DNA from: Limnobaculum allomyrinae
GTDB taxonomy: Bacteria; Pseudomonadota; Gammaproteobacteria; Enterobacterales; Enterobacteriaceae
Direction: 5' to 3'
Assembly: GCF_016649425.1 (NCBI RefSeq)
Contig: NZ_JADRCR010000007.1
Location: 87,934 to 151,933, forward strand
DNA: 64,000 bases
A model generated the notes under the pieces. That model saw nothing but the letters and a program-made list of their open reading frames with translations, had not been told where the DNA came from and did no database searches. Positions 18,901 through 27,695 of this stretch are shown here, in pieces (position 1 is the stretch's first letter; every line of letters begins with the position of its first letter). The translations under genes were made by a program, and so were the position numbers.

Positions 18901-21900
18901 TGACTTTCTCATTCACCACATCACGCCCTGGCTTAATCACGATATCCTGAGCGGTAATATCGATATGCCCGGTGGCACGCGTGGTATCACCGATAGCACG
19001 TCCGGCAACCATATCGCTGCCGCTGATAGTCGCGGTATTACCGGCGGAAATAATGACATTACCGCCGGAAGTCCCTATCAGGCTACGTGCGTCACTTTGA
19101 TTCACTTCTGCGCCATCATAAGTTGACTTGCTCGACTGGGAACCAATACTCACCCCCAGGCTGCCGTTACTCATTACCCCGCTCTTTTTCACTTCCTTCA
19201 GGCGATAGGTGGATTGTTCCTCGGTTGCGGCAACAACATTCACGTTATTACCGGCCGCCAGCACCACATTACCTTCACCAACAACAGAGGAGCCTTCAAC
19301 CTTCAGGTCATGACCCGCAGACAGCGTGACTTTATCACCGCTTAACAATGAACCTTTTTCATGAGTGGCATAGTCCTGCTCAATGGTATGGGTGGTCTTT
19401 TTGGAGAGCGTCTTTTTCTTAACCGTGGTCTTTTCAGCAAAGTGGTAATCACTTTCGGTGGCGCTGGTAACGTTGATGTCATTACCGGCATACACGCCGA
19501 GATTGCCATCAGCCTGAACGTTCGCCGCTTTCAGGTTAGCATCATGACCCGCGGCAATTTGCACGTTTCCACCGCTGATAATGTCAGTTCCCTGCTGGCG
19601 CACAGACTCATCGACATTTTTAGCGCGTTTACCGTAGCTCTCCTGATAAACCCGACTCTCTGCCGTAGTCAGATTCACGTCACGGCCGGCACCCAGTAAA
19701 ACCGAGTCTTCCGCGATAATTTCTGCGGCCTGAGCATTAATGTCCCTGTCCGCAGCCATACTCAGACCACCACCGCTCACCAGTGAGCTACTTAATGCCC
19801 CCTGCACTTCGGTTTTATTCTTACCCACCTGAGTCGACTGGCTCTGCTGAGCAGCCAGAATATTAATATCCTGCCCGGCACTCAGCGTAAGTGGCCCTTT
19901 TTCGGTGGTGACTTCAGACGCAGTAAGCTCAATATTTTTACCGGCATACAGGCTCAATGAACCTTCAGACTGAATGGAGGCGATATTACCCACATCGGTT
20001 TGTGAGAAAGCTAAGGTTTGATTTCTTCCATTTTGACCTGAAACCGACCACTGCTGTGTCTCGGTGCGATTAATGATGCTACCATCCAGGCTCTCCAGCG
20101 CCACTTGCTGACCACCAATGGTGGAACCGATATTGTTAATATCGTCCATCGCAAACATTGACACATAACCACCTGCTTTTATTTGCCCGGCATTAATATT
20201 GTCAATGGTGCTCCAGCTGTCGATAAACAGGGAGTTATCCGCCAGAATACTGCCGTTGCTGTTAATTAAGCGACCGGCTTCCAGCTCAACATGTCCGCCC
20301 TTAATCACACTGCCAGAAACCGCAGTAACATCGTTTTTAGCCAGATACAGTTTTGGTGCCAGAACGGTTTGACCCTGAATGGTCATTGGCTCCCACCAGA
20401 CCATACTCTTATCTAACCGGGCAATTTGTTCCGCCGTCAGACTCACACCAAACGTTAACCCCAGAGAACCATAGGCTTGTGCTGCGTTATCAATCAGATA
20501 CTGCATTTGTGACAGGTCAGAGCCAATACCATTGATATAACGGCTACCGGTCTGCTTCAGCATGGCATCGCTGATATAGCGGGTATCAAACGCGGCGTCT
20601 CCGAGGAAACGATAGTCATAATCCGGATTCAGATTCAAACGGTCAAGAAAATAGGCGGAGCCAATAAACCTGTTTTTATCGGTAAAGCGGCTGTCGGTTT
20701 CATGCGGGGCAGAACCCGGCCGCATGCCTAACATGCCGTACAAATCATTAAACAGACTGGTGTCCAGATGCCCCATTCCCCCCATCTCTCCTACCCCGCC
20801 TAAACCATTCAGTTTAGGGTTAATGGTGATCAGGTAAGGGCTGTCCGGATTCTGGCTGGTGATAAACAGACCATTCTGGCCATTGGGTAATGAAATATCA
20901 CCAAAGCCACTGAGGGTTGGTGCTGCCAGCGAATGGCTGATATTACCCGCATTGGCTACCGTAGTGGTATTACTAATGTCATTATCGAAGGTGGCGTAGA
21001 GATCGCCGCCGGCTTGGATGGTGGAATTATACAGACCAGAGTCTTCTGTATATTCGAAACGACGTCCACCGTTAGCAATATAAGTGATATATCGATTATC
21101 CAGCGTCTGCTCATAATAACTGTCATATCCCATCTTTAAAAAATAGAAATAATAATTACCATTTGGATATTGTCGAAGCTGCACTTTGCTTTCAGGTAAT
21201 AACGCCCAGTCATTAGGAACACTCGATAACGGATACTCATAGGTCTGGTATTGCGTTACTGAGCCATCAAACCAAGACTGATTATTTAAACTTCCACCTG
21301 ATAAAAATGCATCACGCGAAGCTAAAATATGACTGGCTCGATTATCTAATTTTCCAGCTGATATAAATAGATCACGGCCTGATGATATTTTTGCTGCTTT
21401 ACCATCACTATTAACCTTAACTGATGAGATGGTAACAGCCAATTCTTTTTCAGTATGCCCCTGTAGTGGAACAGCATAATAATAATCCTTATCATTAAAC
21501 CCGCCATTCCCGTTTGAACTAGCGTTGTCGTTATAATGATAAACAACTAATTCGTCTAAATTGAGCTCTATTAATGGAATATCCGCCTGTATATCCGTTA
21601 ACCATGAATATTCTTTCGTTAAATCCTGCTCAGTTTCAACAACAGACAATCCATATTGCTCATTCAGCAAATGCCCGGTATTAATCGTAATATCACCGTC
21701 ATAAGTTTCAATCGTCCCCGAGCTGTTCAGCACCAGACTGTTGGCATTCCCCGCCGCGTCCTTTTGCATCCACAGGCTATTGCCTGCCAGAATGTCTCCT
21801 TTCAGGTTGCTAATGGTGTCAGCAAACAGTCGCATATCCCCTGCGGCATACAGCAGAGAACTGTTAGTAATATTGTTAACCGCGCTCAACAGTAAATCAC

Positions 21901-24900
21901 CACCCGCACCGGTAAAACCGCTGTGTACAATAGAGTTCTGGCTGGTTATCTCAATATTGCCGCCGGACTGAAGGTTGCTGTTGTCCCCCAGTACAATGTC
22001 CGCACCGCTTAACTTAAGAACCCCGGTACCGGCAGCAATTTTTCCCTGACTGGTCAACAAGCCACCGCTGCTCAGACTGACGCTTTGCCCCTGTAAGGTA
22101 CCGTTTTGCATCAGTGCGCCTGCGGTGCTGAGGGAAAGCGAATTGCCTGCCGCCATGGTGCTGCTGTGGGTGAAATCCTGATTGAGACGAACCGAGATAT
22201 CCGTTAATGCCAGTATCTGCCCGGCGTGGTTTAACACATCGCTGATTAATGTCAGATTACCGCCGCTGAACAACCTGCCGCTGCTCTGGTTATCGGTGAG
22301 TCGGGTGTTAATATCCAGTTGATTCAGCGCCAGCACCGTGCCGCTGTTAGTGAGGGTCTGCCCGTTAATCGTAACGGTTTGCCCCTGCAATGTGCCCTGT
22401 TGATGAATGGTGGTGCCGTTAAGTGTCAGCCCGGTATCAGACTGCATGATGCCCAGTTGACTGATATCCGTGCCGGTTAACGTCAGTCCGCTGCCGGAAA
22501 CTACCGTGCCCTGTAGCAAAGCAGTCTGACTGGCATTCAGGGTCATACCCTGCCGCGCCTGAATATGGGCCGTCTCCAGCGCCGTTAATAACGGTGAATC
22601 CAGCGAGAAGGTACCTCCGGCAGAAATCAGCCCGGCTAAAGTACTGGCTGAAGCCATCACCGCCATATGGCCATCACTTAACAGCTGACTTCCCGCGAGG
22701 GTATTCAGGGTGGTGGTATTCACCCGGATATCCTGTTGCGCTTTAACCGAACCCGCCAAATCAATGCGTGCTGACTCAAGGGTTATGCTGCCATCGCTGA
22801 GTAACAAACCTGACAGCTCGACTTTCAACCACTGACGTGCGGTCAGGTTCAATGCCTGCTGTGAGCCCAGACTGCCGGACAGGGTGACGTTATCCGCCGT
22901 CAGCGTTGTCTGAGCACCGGACAGCATGATGCCACCATTATTCACCGTGCCGGCAACAATATTCTGTGAACCCTGAGCCTGAATTTTTCCCTGATTGTTC
23001 AGTGACGTAACATTAATAGTACTGTTACCGTTAGTAGCAAACAGCCCCTGATTGAACCATTCTCCCGCAGAAAGTGACAGATCATTGCCTGCACTTATTT
23101 CCCCGGCACTCTCAACGCGTTCTGTTGCTGTTACATTCAGATTCTGCCGGGCTTGAATTGTTCCCTGATTATTAAGGGATGTGACATTGATGGTGCTGTT
23201 ACCGTTGGTGGCAAACAGCCCCTGATTGAGCCATCCTCTCGTCGTGAGTGACAGGGTATTGCCGGAGCTTATTTCCCCCACGCTATCAACCCACTCAGTA
23301 GCGATAATATTTAAATTCTGCTGAGCCTGAATTTTACCCTGATTGTTCAGTGAGGTAACATTAATGGTGCTGTTGCCGTTGGTGGCAAACAGCGCCTGAT
23401 TGACCCACTCACCGGTGGATAATGACAGGGCATTGCCGGAACTTATCTCGCCCAGACTGTCAACACGTTCAGTCATCGCCACATTCAGATTCTGCTGAGC
23501 CTGAAGTTTTGACTGAGCGCCGGTTTGCAAACGGCTCCCGCTTAACGCGATATTCTGTCCGGCATTGACGTTGCCATCCAGCGCCAGATGCCTGCCTTCA
23601 AGGCTGACGTCGGTCAGGCCCGTTACACGGGAAGCAGCATCCTGCTGTAGGGTCTGATGGCCTTTGGCTTTCACCTGACCGGCAGAAATCTGACTGCTGT
23701 TCCATAACTGATGCTGAGCATCCAACTGGACAGTTCCCTGACTGCCAACCCTACCCTGCGCATCCACCCCTGCCGCTACACTGGCATTGCTCAATTGCAG
23801 GCTCTGCTGGCTACTCAGGTTAACGTTATTACCGGCAGCAACAGTACCGTTGCCAACCGTTATCTGCCCCTGACTGTTGAGCGTAACGTTACCCGCCGAT
23901 GACAGTGCCCCCTGACTGATTTCAGTCTGACCACGGCTGGTTAAGCGGATATCACCCCCCGCCTTATGATTTCCCTGTAGCGCCAGCTCATCGGCCTGCA
24001 CCGTCAGGTTGCCCTGAGACAGGGTATGGTTCAGCGTCAGCTTACCGTTAGCATCCAGCTGGATATCGCCCTGCCGGGCATTCAGATTACCCAGATTAAC
24101 CCCGACGCCCTTTTCGCTGGACACCATATGGATACGGTTAGCGTACATGCCGCCTAATGCACCAGTATCAATCGCCACCCTAGGTGCTGTACCGTCCCCG
24201 GCAATCGGGGTAATGCTGCCGTCGCTGCCCACCCGGTTACTGCCGCTGATAACGCTTAAATCTTTCGCATAGACCGCCGCATTCACTTCGGTGGCGCGGG
24301 AAATAATCGCCAGTGAACTGCTGTTGCTGGCATCCAGCCCCTGTCCCTCAATGGTAATGGTGCCTTTGCTGACTTCCAGTGCCTGCACATTGCCCTGCGC
24401 ATCCAGCACCGGTTTACCGGTGGTTAACGTCACGTTGGGCGTGTTGATAAACCCGCAGCCGCTACAGGTGATGCCGTACGGGTTCGCCACCATCACATTG
24501 GCCTGTTTGCCCGCCACTTCGGTATAGCCCTGAAGCTGTGAGCGATTGGCTCCCACCACTTCATTGATAATGGCATTCGCTTCCTGCCCGTTTTTCAGAT
24601 TGGGGTTATTCTGGATCAGTCCGCCCAGTTGAGTCTGATTCAGCGCCTCCGTGGCATTGTTTAAAATCAGCCCTTCCTTGCCAACGTTAAAGTTCTGATA
24701 CTGGTTATGGGATACCCCCGAGCCGTTTGGCGTGGCGATATTCACCACCGGCACACCATTAGCCGCATTATCCGTTGAAGTATTGCCGCCGGCGACATCT
24801 ATCCCTGCCGCCAGTGCCGGTGCCATTGGCTGAATACACAACAGCATGCTAATCAGATAGCTCAATACACGGCGACGAGTTGAAACTGGTAACACTTCCA

Positions 24901-24913
24901 TGTTGTTTTTCAT
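15125..24913 (-). CDS. cdiA: Contact-dependent inhibition effector CdiA (two-partner secreted filamentous adhesin-toxin)
   Basis: A 3262-residue toxin stick exported by CdiB. Order seen: a long signal peptide ending PMAPALA (about residues 1-36); the TPS secretion domain with NPYGITCSGCG near residue 145; a first filamentous-haemagglutinin repeat region that includes three near-identical 58-residue repeats (about 472-645); a non-repetitive Tyr-rich segment about 1095-1525 in the place of the receptor-binding and YP domains; a second FHA repeat region about 1530-2700; a Gly/Ala-rich pretoxin domain (AAGGLVAAASSDTLAMAFYG); VENN at 2977-2980; and a 286-residue C-terminal toxin region. The frame is intact and the gene is visibly GC-richer than its neighbours, as usual for cdiA. 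It starts 22 bases after cdiB, with the cdiBAI order of E. coli-type CDI systems. Receptor class and toxin activity are not known. Confidence 0.93.
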   Translation of the reverse strand: MKNNMEVLPVSTRRRVLSYLISMLLCIQPMAPALAAGIDVAGGNTSTDNAANGVPVVNIATPNGSGVSHNQYQNFNVGKEGLILNNATEALNQTQLGGLIQNNPNLKNGQEANAIINEVVGANRSQLQGYTEVAGKQANVMVANPYGITCSGCGFINTPNVTLTTGKPVLDAQGNVQALEVSKGTITIEGQGLDASNSSSLAIISRATEVNAAVYAKDLSVISGSNRVGSDGSITPIAGDGTAPRVAIDTGALGGMYANRIHMVSSEKGVGVNLGNLNARQGDIQLDANGKLTLNHTLSQGNLTVQADELALQGNHKAGGDIRLTSRGQTEISQGALSSAGNVTLNSQGQITVGNGTVAAGNNVNLSSQQSLQLSNASVAAGVDAQGRVGSQGTVQLDAQHQLWNSSQISAGQVKAKGHQTLQQDAASRVTGLTDVSLEGRHLALDGNVNAGQNIALSGSRLQTGAQSKLQAQQNLNVAMTERVDSLGEISSGNALSLSTGEWVNQALFATNGNSTINVTSLNNQGKIQAQQNLNIIATEWVDSVGEISSGNTLSLTTRGWLNQGLFATNGNSTINVTSLNNQGTIQARQNLNVTATERVESAGEISAGNDLSLSAGEWFNQGLFATNGNSTINVTSLNNQGKIQAQGSQNIVAGTVNNGGIMLSGAQTTLTADNVTLSGSLGSQQALNLTARQWLKVELSGLLLSDGSITLESARIDLAGSVKAQQDIRVNTTTLNTLAGSQLLSDGHMAVMASASTLAGLISAGGTFSLDSPLLTALETAHIQARQGMTLNASQTALLQGTVVSGSGLTLTGTDISQLGIMQSDTGLTLNGTTIHQQGTLQGQTVTINGQTLTNSGTVLALNQLDINTRLTDNQSSGRLFSGGNLTLISDVLNHAGQILALTDISVRLNQDFTHSSTMAAGNSLSLSTAGALMQNGTLQGQSVSLSSGGLLTSQGKIAAGTGVLKLSGADIVLGDNSNLQSGGNIEITSQNSIVHSGFTGAGGDLLLSAVNNITNSSLLYAAGDMRLFADTISNLKGDILAGNSLWMQKDAAGNANSLVLNSSGTIETYDGDITINTGHLLNEQYGLSVVETEQDLTKEYSWLTDIQADIPLIELNLDELVVYHYNDNASSNGNGGFNDKDYYYAVPLQGHTEKELAVTISSVKVNSDGKAAKISSGRDLFISAGKLDNRASHILASRDAFLSGGSLNNQSWFDGSVTQYQTYEYPLSSVPNDWALLPESKVQLRQYPNGNYYFYFLKMGYDSYYEQTLDNRYITYIANGGRRFEYTEDSGLYNSTIQAGGDLYATFDNDISNTTTVANAGNISHSLAAPTLSGFGDISLPNGQNGLFITSQNPDSPYLITINPKLNGLGGVGEMGGMGHLDTSLFNDLYGMLGMRPGSAPHETDSRFTDKNRFIGSAYFLDRLNLNPDYDYRFLGDAAFDTRYISDAMLKQTGSRYINGIGSDLSQMQYLIDNAAQAYGSLGLTFGVSLTAEQIARLDKSMVWWEPMTIQGQTVLAPKLYLAKNDVTAVSGSVIKGGHVELEAGRLINSNGSILADNSLFIDSWSTIDNINAGQIKAGGYVSMFAMDDINNIGSTIGGQQVALESLDGSIINRTETQQWSVSGQNGRNQTLAFSQTDVGNIASIQSEGSLSLYAGKNIELTASEVTTEKGPLTLSAGQDINILAAQQSQSTQVGKNKTEVQGALSSSLVSGGGLSMAADRDINAQAAEIIAEDSVLLGAGRDVNLTTAESRVYQESYGKRAKNVDESVRQQGTDIISGGNVQIAAGHDANLKAANVQADGNLGVYAGNDINVTSATESDYHFAEKTTVKKKTLSKKTTHTIEQDYATHEKGSLLSGDKVTLSAGHDLKVEGSSVVGEGNVVLAAGNNVNVVAATEEQSTYRLKEVKKSGVMSNGSLGVSIGSQSSKSTYDGAEVNQSDARSLIGTSGGNVIISAGNTATISGSDMVAGRAIGDTTRATGHIDITAQDIVIKPGRDVVNEKVTQSSKSSGVGISVSDPLINSVRNYRDIINSNDGGVQKTKNLLNETGATVADLFSPTQLPVSYGRSSSYSETTSYGEYQSGSNLSAAGNIQLNATGNGSRIADGKLTNGDVLISGSQLGAGESIIIDASRDVVIVPSTDSQNSTSQSKSSSWSVTDAMPTAGSVIRGVGGGPNHGSGVLPVGYDKSQSKGDKQVTAQNPSVLTGQDIYINSKEGSIDIAGSALTSVNDLILVAKQGDIRVSSGSNTVREYESGSSTTIGELGGDGYSGTAGWRKDSYSKLDQSTQQSTVRSQLTSGSGNITLQAGQDVVLNGADVSAGKSINLSGKNVLMDVSEDNSLHEYSSSSTQYGVTASTSGYAVAAAQAVEKAARSAEDGRDPRLTAIYGAQAALNIGSQTIQSDMNPSAVKVTVSASAGSSKQQEKYESQQQQGSMLQAGETVSINATEDIRGKGVDIHGKNVILNAGQDIILTAAQDKDKLESSNSGNQQSIGIGAGVGGSQNGFTIELGASQYKGKENGSSLVNHNSQVHADETLSITSGRDTTLQGAEVSGDRVIANVGRDLTISSLQDTADYDSKQNSGGFSASICVPPLCWGAPGGQGSANFSGEKITNDYDAVRDQSGIFAGSGGFDINVGNHTQLDGAVIASEADADKNRLSTGTLGWTDIENKAESEGKQYGISVSAGTRYDGDSDSYQGYAPAMPTTPIGKVSDKDSSTTHSAIAVGDIVIRDKDNQQQDIADLSRDTDNAHHALDNNFDKDKIKDKLDIQKEAVALGTQAMDAYKQSKLNEAKKQVRSEMAANGELNGLSEAQINDRIIKSEAYQNVDKEYGVGSEFWTHSSAATGLLAGILGGNVTGGLAAGSAPYMAALVKDATNGEGNEGAREAARVALHAIVSGALASAQGANPGAAAAGGLVAAASSDTLAMAFYGKKASELVGDEKMLISNLVVMLGSAAGGAAGGDGLSIASGGNAARVEVENNSLKNKEPQEFANKLAACGSDGDCRAGVIKEIVATSNKNIDEFSDCLKAGDKSCVNKTLDEVGGATGYDALAAQIGADAANTYKEGLGIETYNYAIDCMGMGWEACSNQKGWQLIQSGSTVLILAGGQTIGGVLAQKIVESKSVKGVSEAVPAGTSLIGKGDPLSKATTWIKPQEGYFDVVVHGTTKGFLVLRDGKWINLDQRSLATFIKKNGYTGESIRLISCNTGACSTGAAQNLSNKLGVTVVAPSNTVWIHPNGAMTIGNTATSNTGTWNTFTPHSGGK
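22977..23498 (-). repeat. Three tandem 174-bp repeats inside cdiA
   Basis: Three direct repeats begin at 22977, 23151 and 23325, exactly 174 bases apart, and a fourth partial one begins at 23499. Each encodes 58 residues sharing EISSGN, LFATNGNSTINVTSLNNQG and QNLN. The near-identity of LFATNGNSTINVTSLNNQG in all three points to recent duplication or gene conversion in the FHA shaft. Confidence 0.9.
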
Positions 24914-24935
24914 TGTTGTTATCCCGTGTGTTTAA

Positions 24936-26672
24936 TTAAAACATAAGTCCAATGCGGTAATAGACGGCGTACCGGTCTGGCTCCAGCCAGTCCGGATATT
25001 TCAGTGGCTTTGACACTGTAAAACTGCTGGAAACATGACGATGAGCCGTAGACAACCCAACCGCCGCGCCCCACAGGGTACCGGAGGCGTATTTATCCAG
25101 ACTGTCGTGATGCAGATAACCGCCATCCACAGCGGTCACCAGACTCACCTGCCCCATCACCGGCATGGTGAACAGGTAAGTATTCAGCTCGTTACGCAAG
25201 TAACCACCGCTATCACCCGCCAGATATTGCTCTTTAAAGCCACGGACGGAACTTTCCCCGCCAATGGTCAGGCGTTCACTGCCGTACAACCGGTCAGGGG
25301 TCCACTGTCCATATACACTGCTTAACCAGGTAACTCGCTCGGTTAGCGGAAAGTAGTAACTACCGGACAGGCTCCATTTAGAAAATTCCTCTTTGGGAGC
25401 GCCTGACGGCTTTCCGTCATCATCTTCAGCCCCCAGCCATGGCACGCCCTGACTGTAAGCCGGATTGAGCGTGGCAAAGCCACCCCACAATTTTTGACCG
25501 TGGTTAATGCCAATGGTGACACTGGAGAGCTTGCGGCTGCTGCTTTGCAGCAATACATCGTTAAGGTAGTTACGGCTGATGCGATGGGTTATGCCTAAGG
25601 AGAGACCGGTTTTAATATCCCCGTCACGGTACAGCGTCCAGCTGCTGTTCAGTCGATGGGTCTGGGAATCACCCCGCGAACGCCAGTAATAGCCGCGGTT
25701 ATCGATACTGTTCAGGTAGTCACTCCAGGAGTAACTGTAATCAAACAGGGCGTAGCCGTAAGGTACGCTGAGGCTGGCCTGTAAGCTCTGGGCATCATGG
25801 CTGTTGGATAAATCACTGCTTTTGGCACCATTAACGAACCACTTATCGGCGATCCCCAGCAGGTTATTGCCGGTAACTGAACTGTTCATCTGCCCGGTAC
25901 CGGTACTTTTCTGTCCGCTGTTATCAAAACCCAGCGTGAAACTCAGCGGAAATTCCGGGGTGGCGGATAGATTAACCACCGAAAGCCCCTGCTCGCTTCC
26001 CGGTAAGATTTCAATCTGTACCGGAACGGTACGCACCCGGTTAATTTGTTCCATTCCCTGCTCAATATCCCGCAGGTTAAAGATGTTTCCTTCCAGACCG
26101 GGAAACGCCATACCAAGAGCGGTGGTGGATTCACCTTCCAGCAGTACGGTTTCCAGTTTGCCTTCCAGTACCCAGATATTCAGGGTGCCGGAAGAGAGAT
26201 CCTGCTCGGTTAAAAAAGCCCGGCTGGTAATATAGCCACGGCTGATATACCACTCGGAAACCACCTCAACCAGTTTAGATATCTGAGAAATACCCATGCA
26301 TTGATTAAGATAGGGCTGAACCAATTGATTTTTATCTTTTTCAGACAGTCGGGTTGCCTGCTCTATATTGATGTGATTAATGGAAAAGCACGGACCCGAT
26401 ATTTCTGGAGAGGTAGATTGAGGGGAGGTTCGCAATTCGACATTGCGCTCTAAATCTTCCCTTTGCTGTTGGTTTTGCAACAGGATATCGCGCTGCTGCT
26501 GTTCGATATCACCTCGGTCAGCCGGATTTAATGGGGCTGCATGAGCATATGACAAACAGACAATAACGTTAAATACCGTAAACAATAAAATTATAAACTT
26601 AATGATAGTTAAAACTGTAGATAAATATAAATTTACAGAATTATCCCACACACTTTTTAATATAAAAGTCAT
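24936..26672 (-). CDS. cdiB: CdiB, two-partner secretion outer-membrane transporter
   Basis: CdiB is an Omp85-superfamily beta-barrel that exports CdiA and holds it at the cell surface. The 578-residue product has a hydrophobic signal segment ending SYAHAAPLN (about residue 47), an N-terminal plug-helix region rich in Gln/Glu (QQQRDILLQNQQQRED), two POTRA domains (about 90-240; GPCFSINHINIE and YISRGYITSRAFL), and a C-terminal barrel with the conserved GESSVRGFKEQ motif (VRGF, the lid-lock loop) near residue 470, ending YRIGLMF with terminal Phe. The start at 26672 has GGATGG upstream. The N-terminus before the signal peptide is long, so a later start is possible. It is first in the cdiB-cdiA-cdiI operon; the 240 bases upstream are AT-rich and presumably hold the promoter. 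Confidence 0.93.
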   Translation of the reverse strand: MTFILKSVWDNSVNLYLSTVLTIIKFIILLFTVFNVIVCLSYAHAAPLNPADRGDIEQQQRDILLQNQQQREDLERNVELRTSPQSTSPEISGPCFSINHINIEQATRLSEKDKNQLVQPYLNQCMGISQISKLVEVVSEWYISRGYITSRAFLTEQDLSSGTLNIWVLEGKLETVLLEGESTTALGMAFPGLEGNIFNLRDIEQGMEQINRVRTVPVQIEILPGSEQGLSVVNLSATPEFPLSFTLGFDNSGQKSTGTGQMNSSVTGNNLLGIADKWFVNGAKSSDLSNSHDAQSLQASLSVPYGYALFDYSYSWSDYLNSIDNRGYYWRSRGDSQTHRLNSSWTLYRDGDIKTGLSLGITHRISRNYLNDVLLQSSSRKLSSVTIGINHGQKLWGGFATLNPAYSQGVPWLGAEDDDGKPSGAPKEEFSKWSLSGSYYFPLTERVTWLSSVYGQWTPDRLYGSERLTIGGESSVRGFKEQYLAGDSGGYLRNELNTYLFTMPVMGQVSLVTAVDGGYLHHDSLDKYASGTLWGAAVGLSTAHRHVSSSFTVSKPLKYPDWLEPDRYAVYYRIGLMF

Positions 26673-26860
26673 ATTCCATCCATGGTGAAAATATAAATTA
26701 ATTTTTATTATCAGTGGGTTATAATTATTTTAAGCAATTATTAAGAATTAACCCTAAGTAATTATAAGGCTAATGAGATTTATTTAATACCTGTCAAAAA
26801 TGCCAGTATTTAACACGCTTAATTATGTATATATATTCTGGCAGGTAAGCCAATACTCTC

Positions 26861-26906
26861 TTGATAAACTCTCTGGAAAAAGATTAGTAACCAGAGAATT
26901 TATCAA
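26861..26906. terminator. Long hairpin between gloC and cdiB
   Basis: Arms of 16 bases (26861-26876 and 26891-26906, TTGATAAA...TTTATCAA outside and CTCTGG...CCAGAG inside) have one mismatch and a 14-base loop. It lies 7 bases past the gloC stop and upstream of cdiB. There is no T-run, so it may act as a transcript end or as insulation of the island. Confidence 0.55.
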
Positions 26907-26913
26907 TAATTTA

Positions 26914-27552
26914 CTAGGTTCTGTCAGCCACAAACGGATTAGTCATTCTCTCTTCACCAAATGTGGACATTGGCCCATGACCTGGAATAAATTGAACGTC
27001 ATTGCCCAGCGGCCATAATTTATTGCGAATAGAGGAGATCAGTGCCTGATAATCACCCCGTGGGAAATCAGTTCTGCCAATGCCGCCAGCAAATAACACA
27101 TCACCCACTGAAGCTAATCGGGTAGATTCGGAGAAGAAAATAACGTGACCTGGAGTATGGCCTGGTGTGTGGCGAACTTGTAGTTCTACATTGCCAAACT
27201 TGACGGTATCTCCTTCATCTAACCAACGATCCGGAACAAACGGAGTACAGTGTTCTAAACCGAAACGAGCACTTTGTTCCAATAAGGTTTCCAGTAAAAA
27301 AACATCGTCTTTATGAGGGCCAACAATTGGCACCGTATAACGCCGCGCCATCTTGCTGGCAGCACCTACGTGATCTAAATGACCATGAGTCAATAATACT
27401 TTAACCAGCTTTAAGCCTAACTCTTCAATGGTCTTACTTAATATCGCCGGCTCACCGCCAGGATCAACAATCACCGCCAGTTTAGTTTCTTCACACCACA
27501 ATAATGTGCAATTTTGCTGGAAAGGTGTGACTGGAATAATTTTGTATTTCAA
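26914..27552 (-). CDS. gloC: Hydroxyacylglutathione hydrolase GloC (type II glyoxalase)
   Basis: GloC (YcbL) is a metallo-beta-lactamase-fold hydrolase that splits S-lactoylglutathione in methylglyoxal detoxification. The 212-residue product (E. coli 215) has the metal motif [11 protein letters not shown] near residue 55, [10 protein letters not shown] near residue 110, [12 protein letters not shown], and FIPGHGP near the C-terminus. The start codon is TTG at 27552, with GGGAGAG 6 bases upstream; no ATG fits the family N-terminus [10 protein letters not shown]. In E. coli the next gene downstream is aspC; here the CDI island intervenes. Confidence 0.94.
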   Translation of the reverse strand: MKYKIIPVTPFQQNCTLLWCEETKLAVIVDPGGEPAILSKTIEELGLKLVKVLLTHGHLDHVGAASKMARRYTVPIVGPHKDDVFLLETLLEQSARFGLEHCTPFVPDRWLDEGDTVKFGNVELQVRHTPGHTPGHVIFFSESTRLASVGDVLFAGGIGRTDFPRGDYQALISSIRNKLWPLGNDVQFIPGHGPMSTFGEERMTNPFVADRT

Positions 27553-27642
27553 AGAAGCTCTCCCTCATAGCTAATATGATTGTTATTTTAAGCAATAAAT
27601 CATATTACCATTTCTTTCTGATTTGTTTAGCTCTCTATATAA

Positions 27643-27670
27643 AATAAGGCGTCTGATTAGACGCCTTATT
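27643..27670 (-). terminator. Terminator of ycbK
   Basis: AATAAGGCGTCT (27643-27654) pairs perfectly with AGACGCCTTATT (27659-27670) over a 4-base loop. On the minus strand it is followed by TTATTTTATA. It separates ycbK from gloC. Confidence 0.85.
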
Positions 27671-27695
27671 CAATTCATGCTGGGAACAACCTTAA

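Noticed and set aside
26761..26797. TTGACA and TATAAT on the minus strand before cdiB
   Set aside because: The two hexamers are 25 bases apart, too far for a sigma-70 promoter (about 17). The real promoter is probably elsewhere in this AT-rich stretch.
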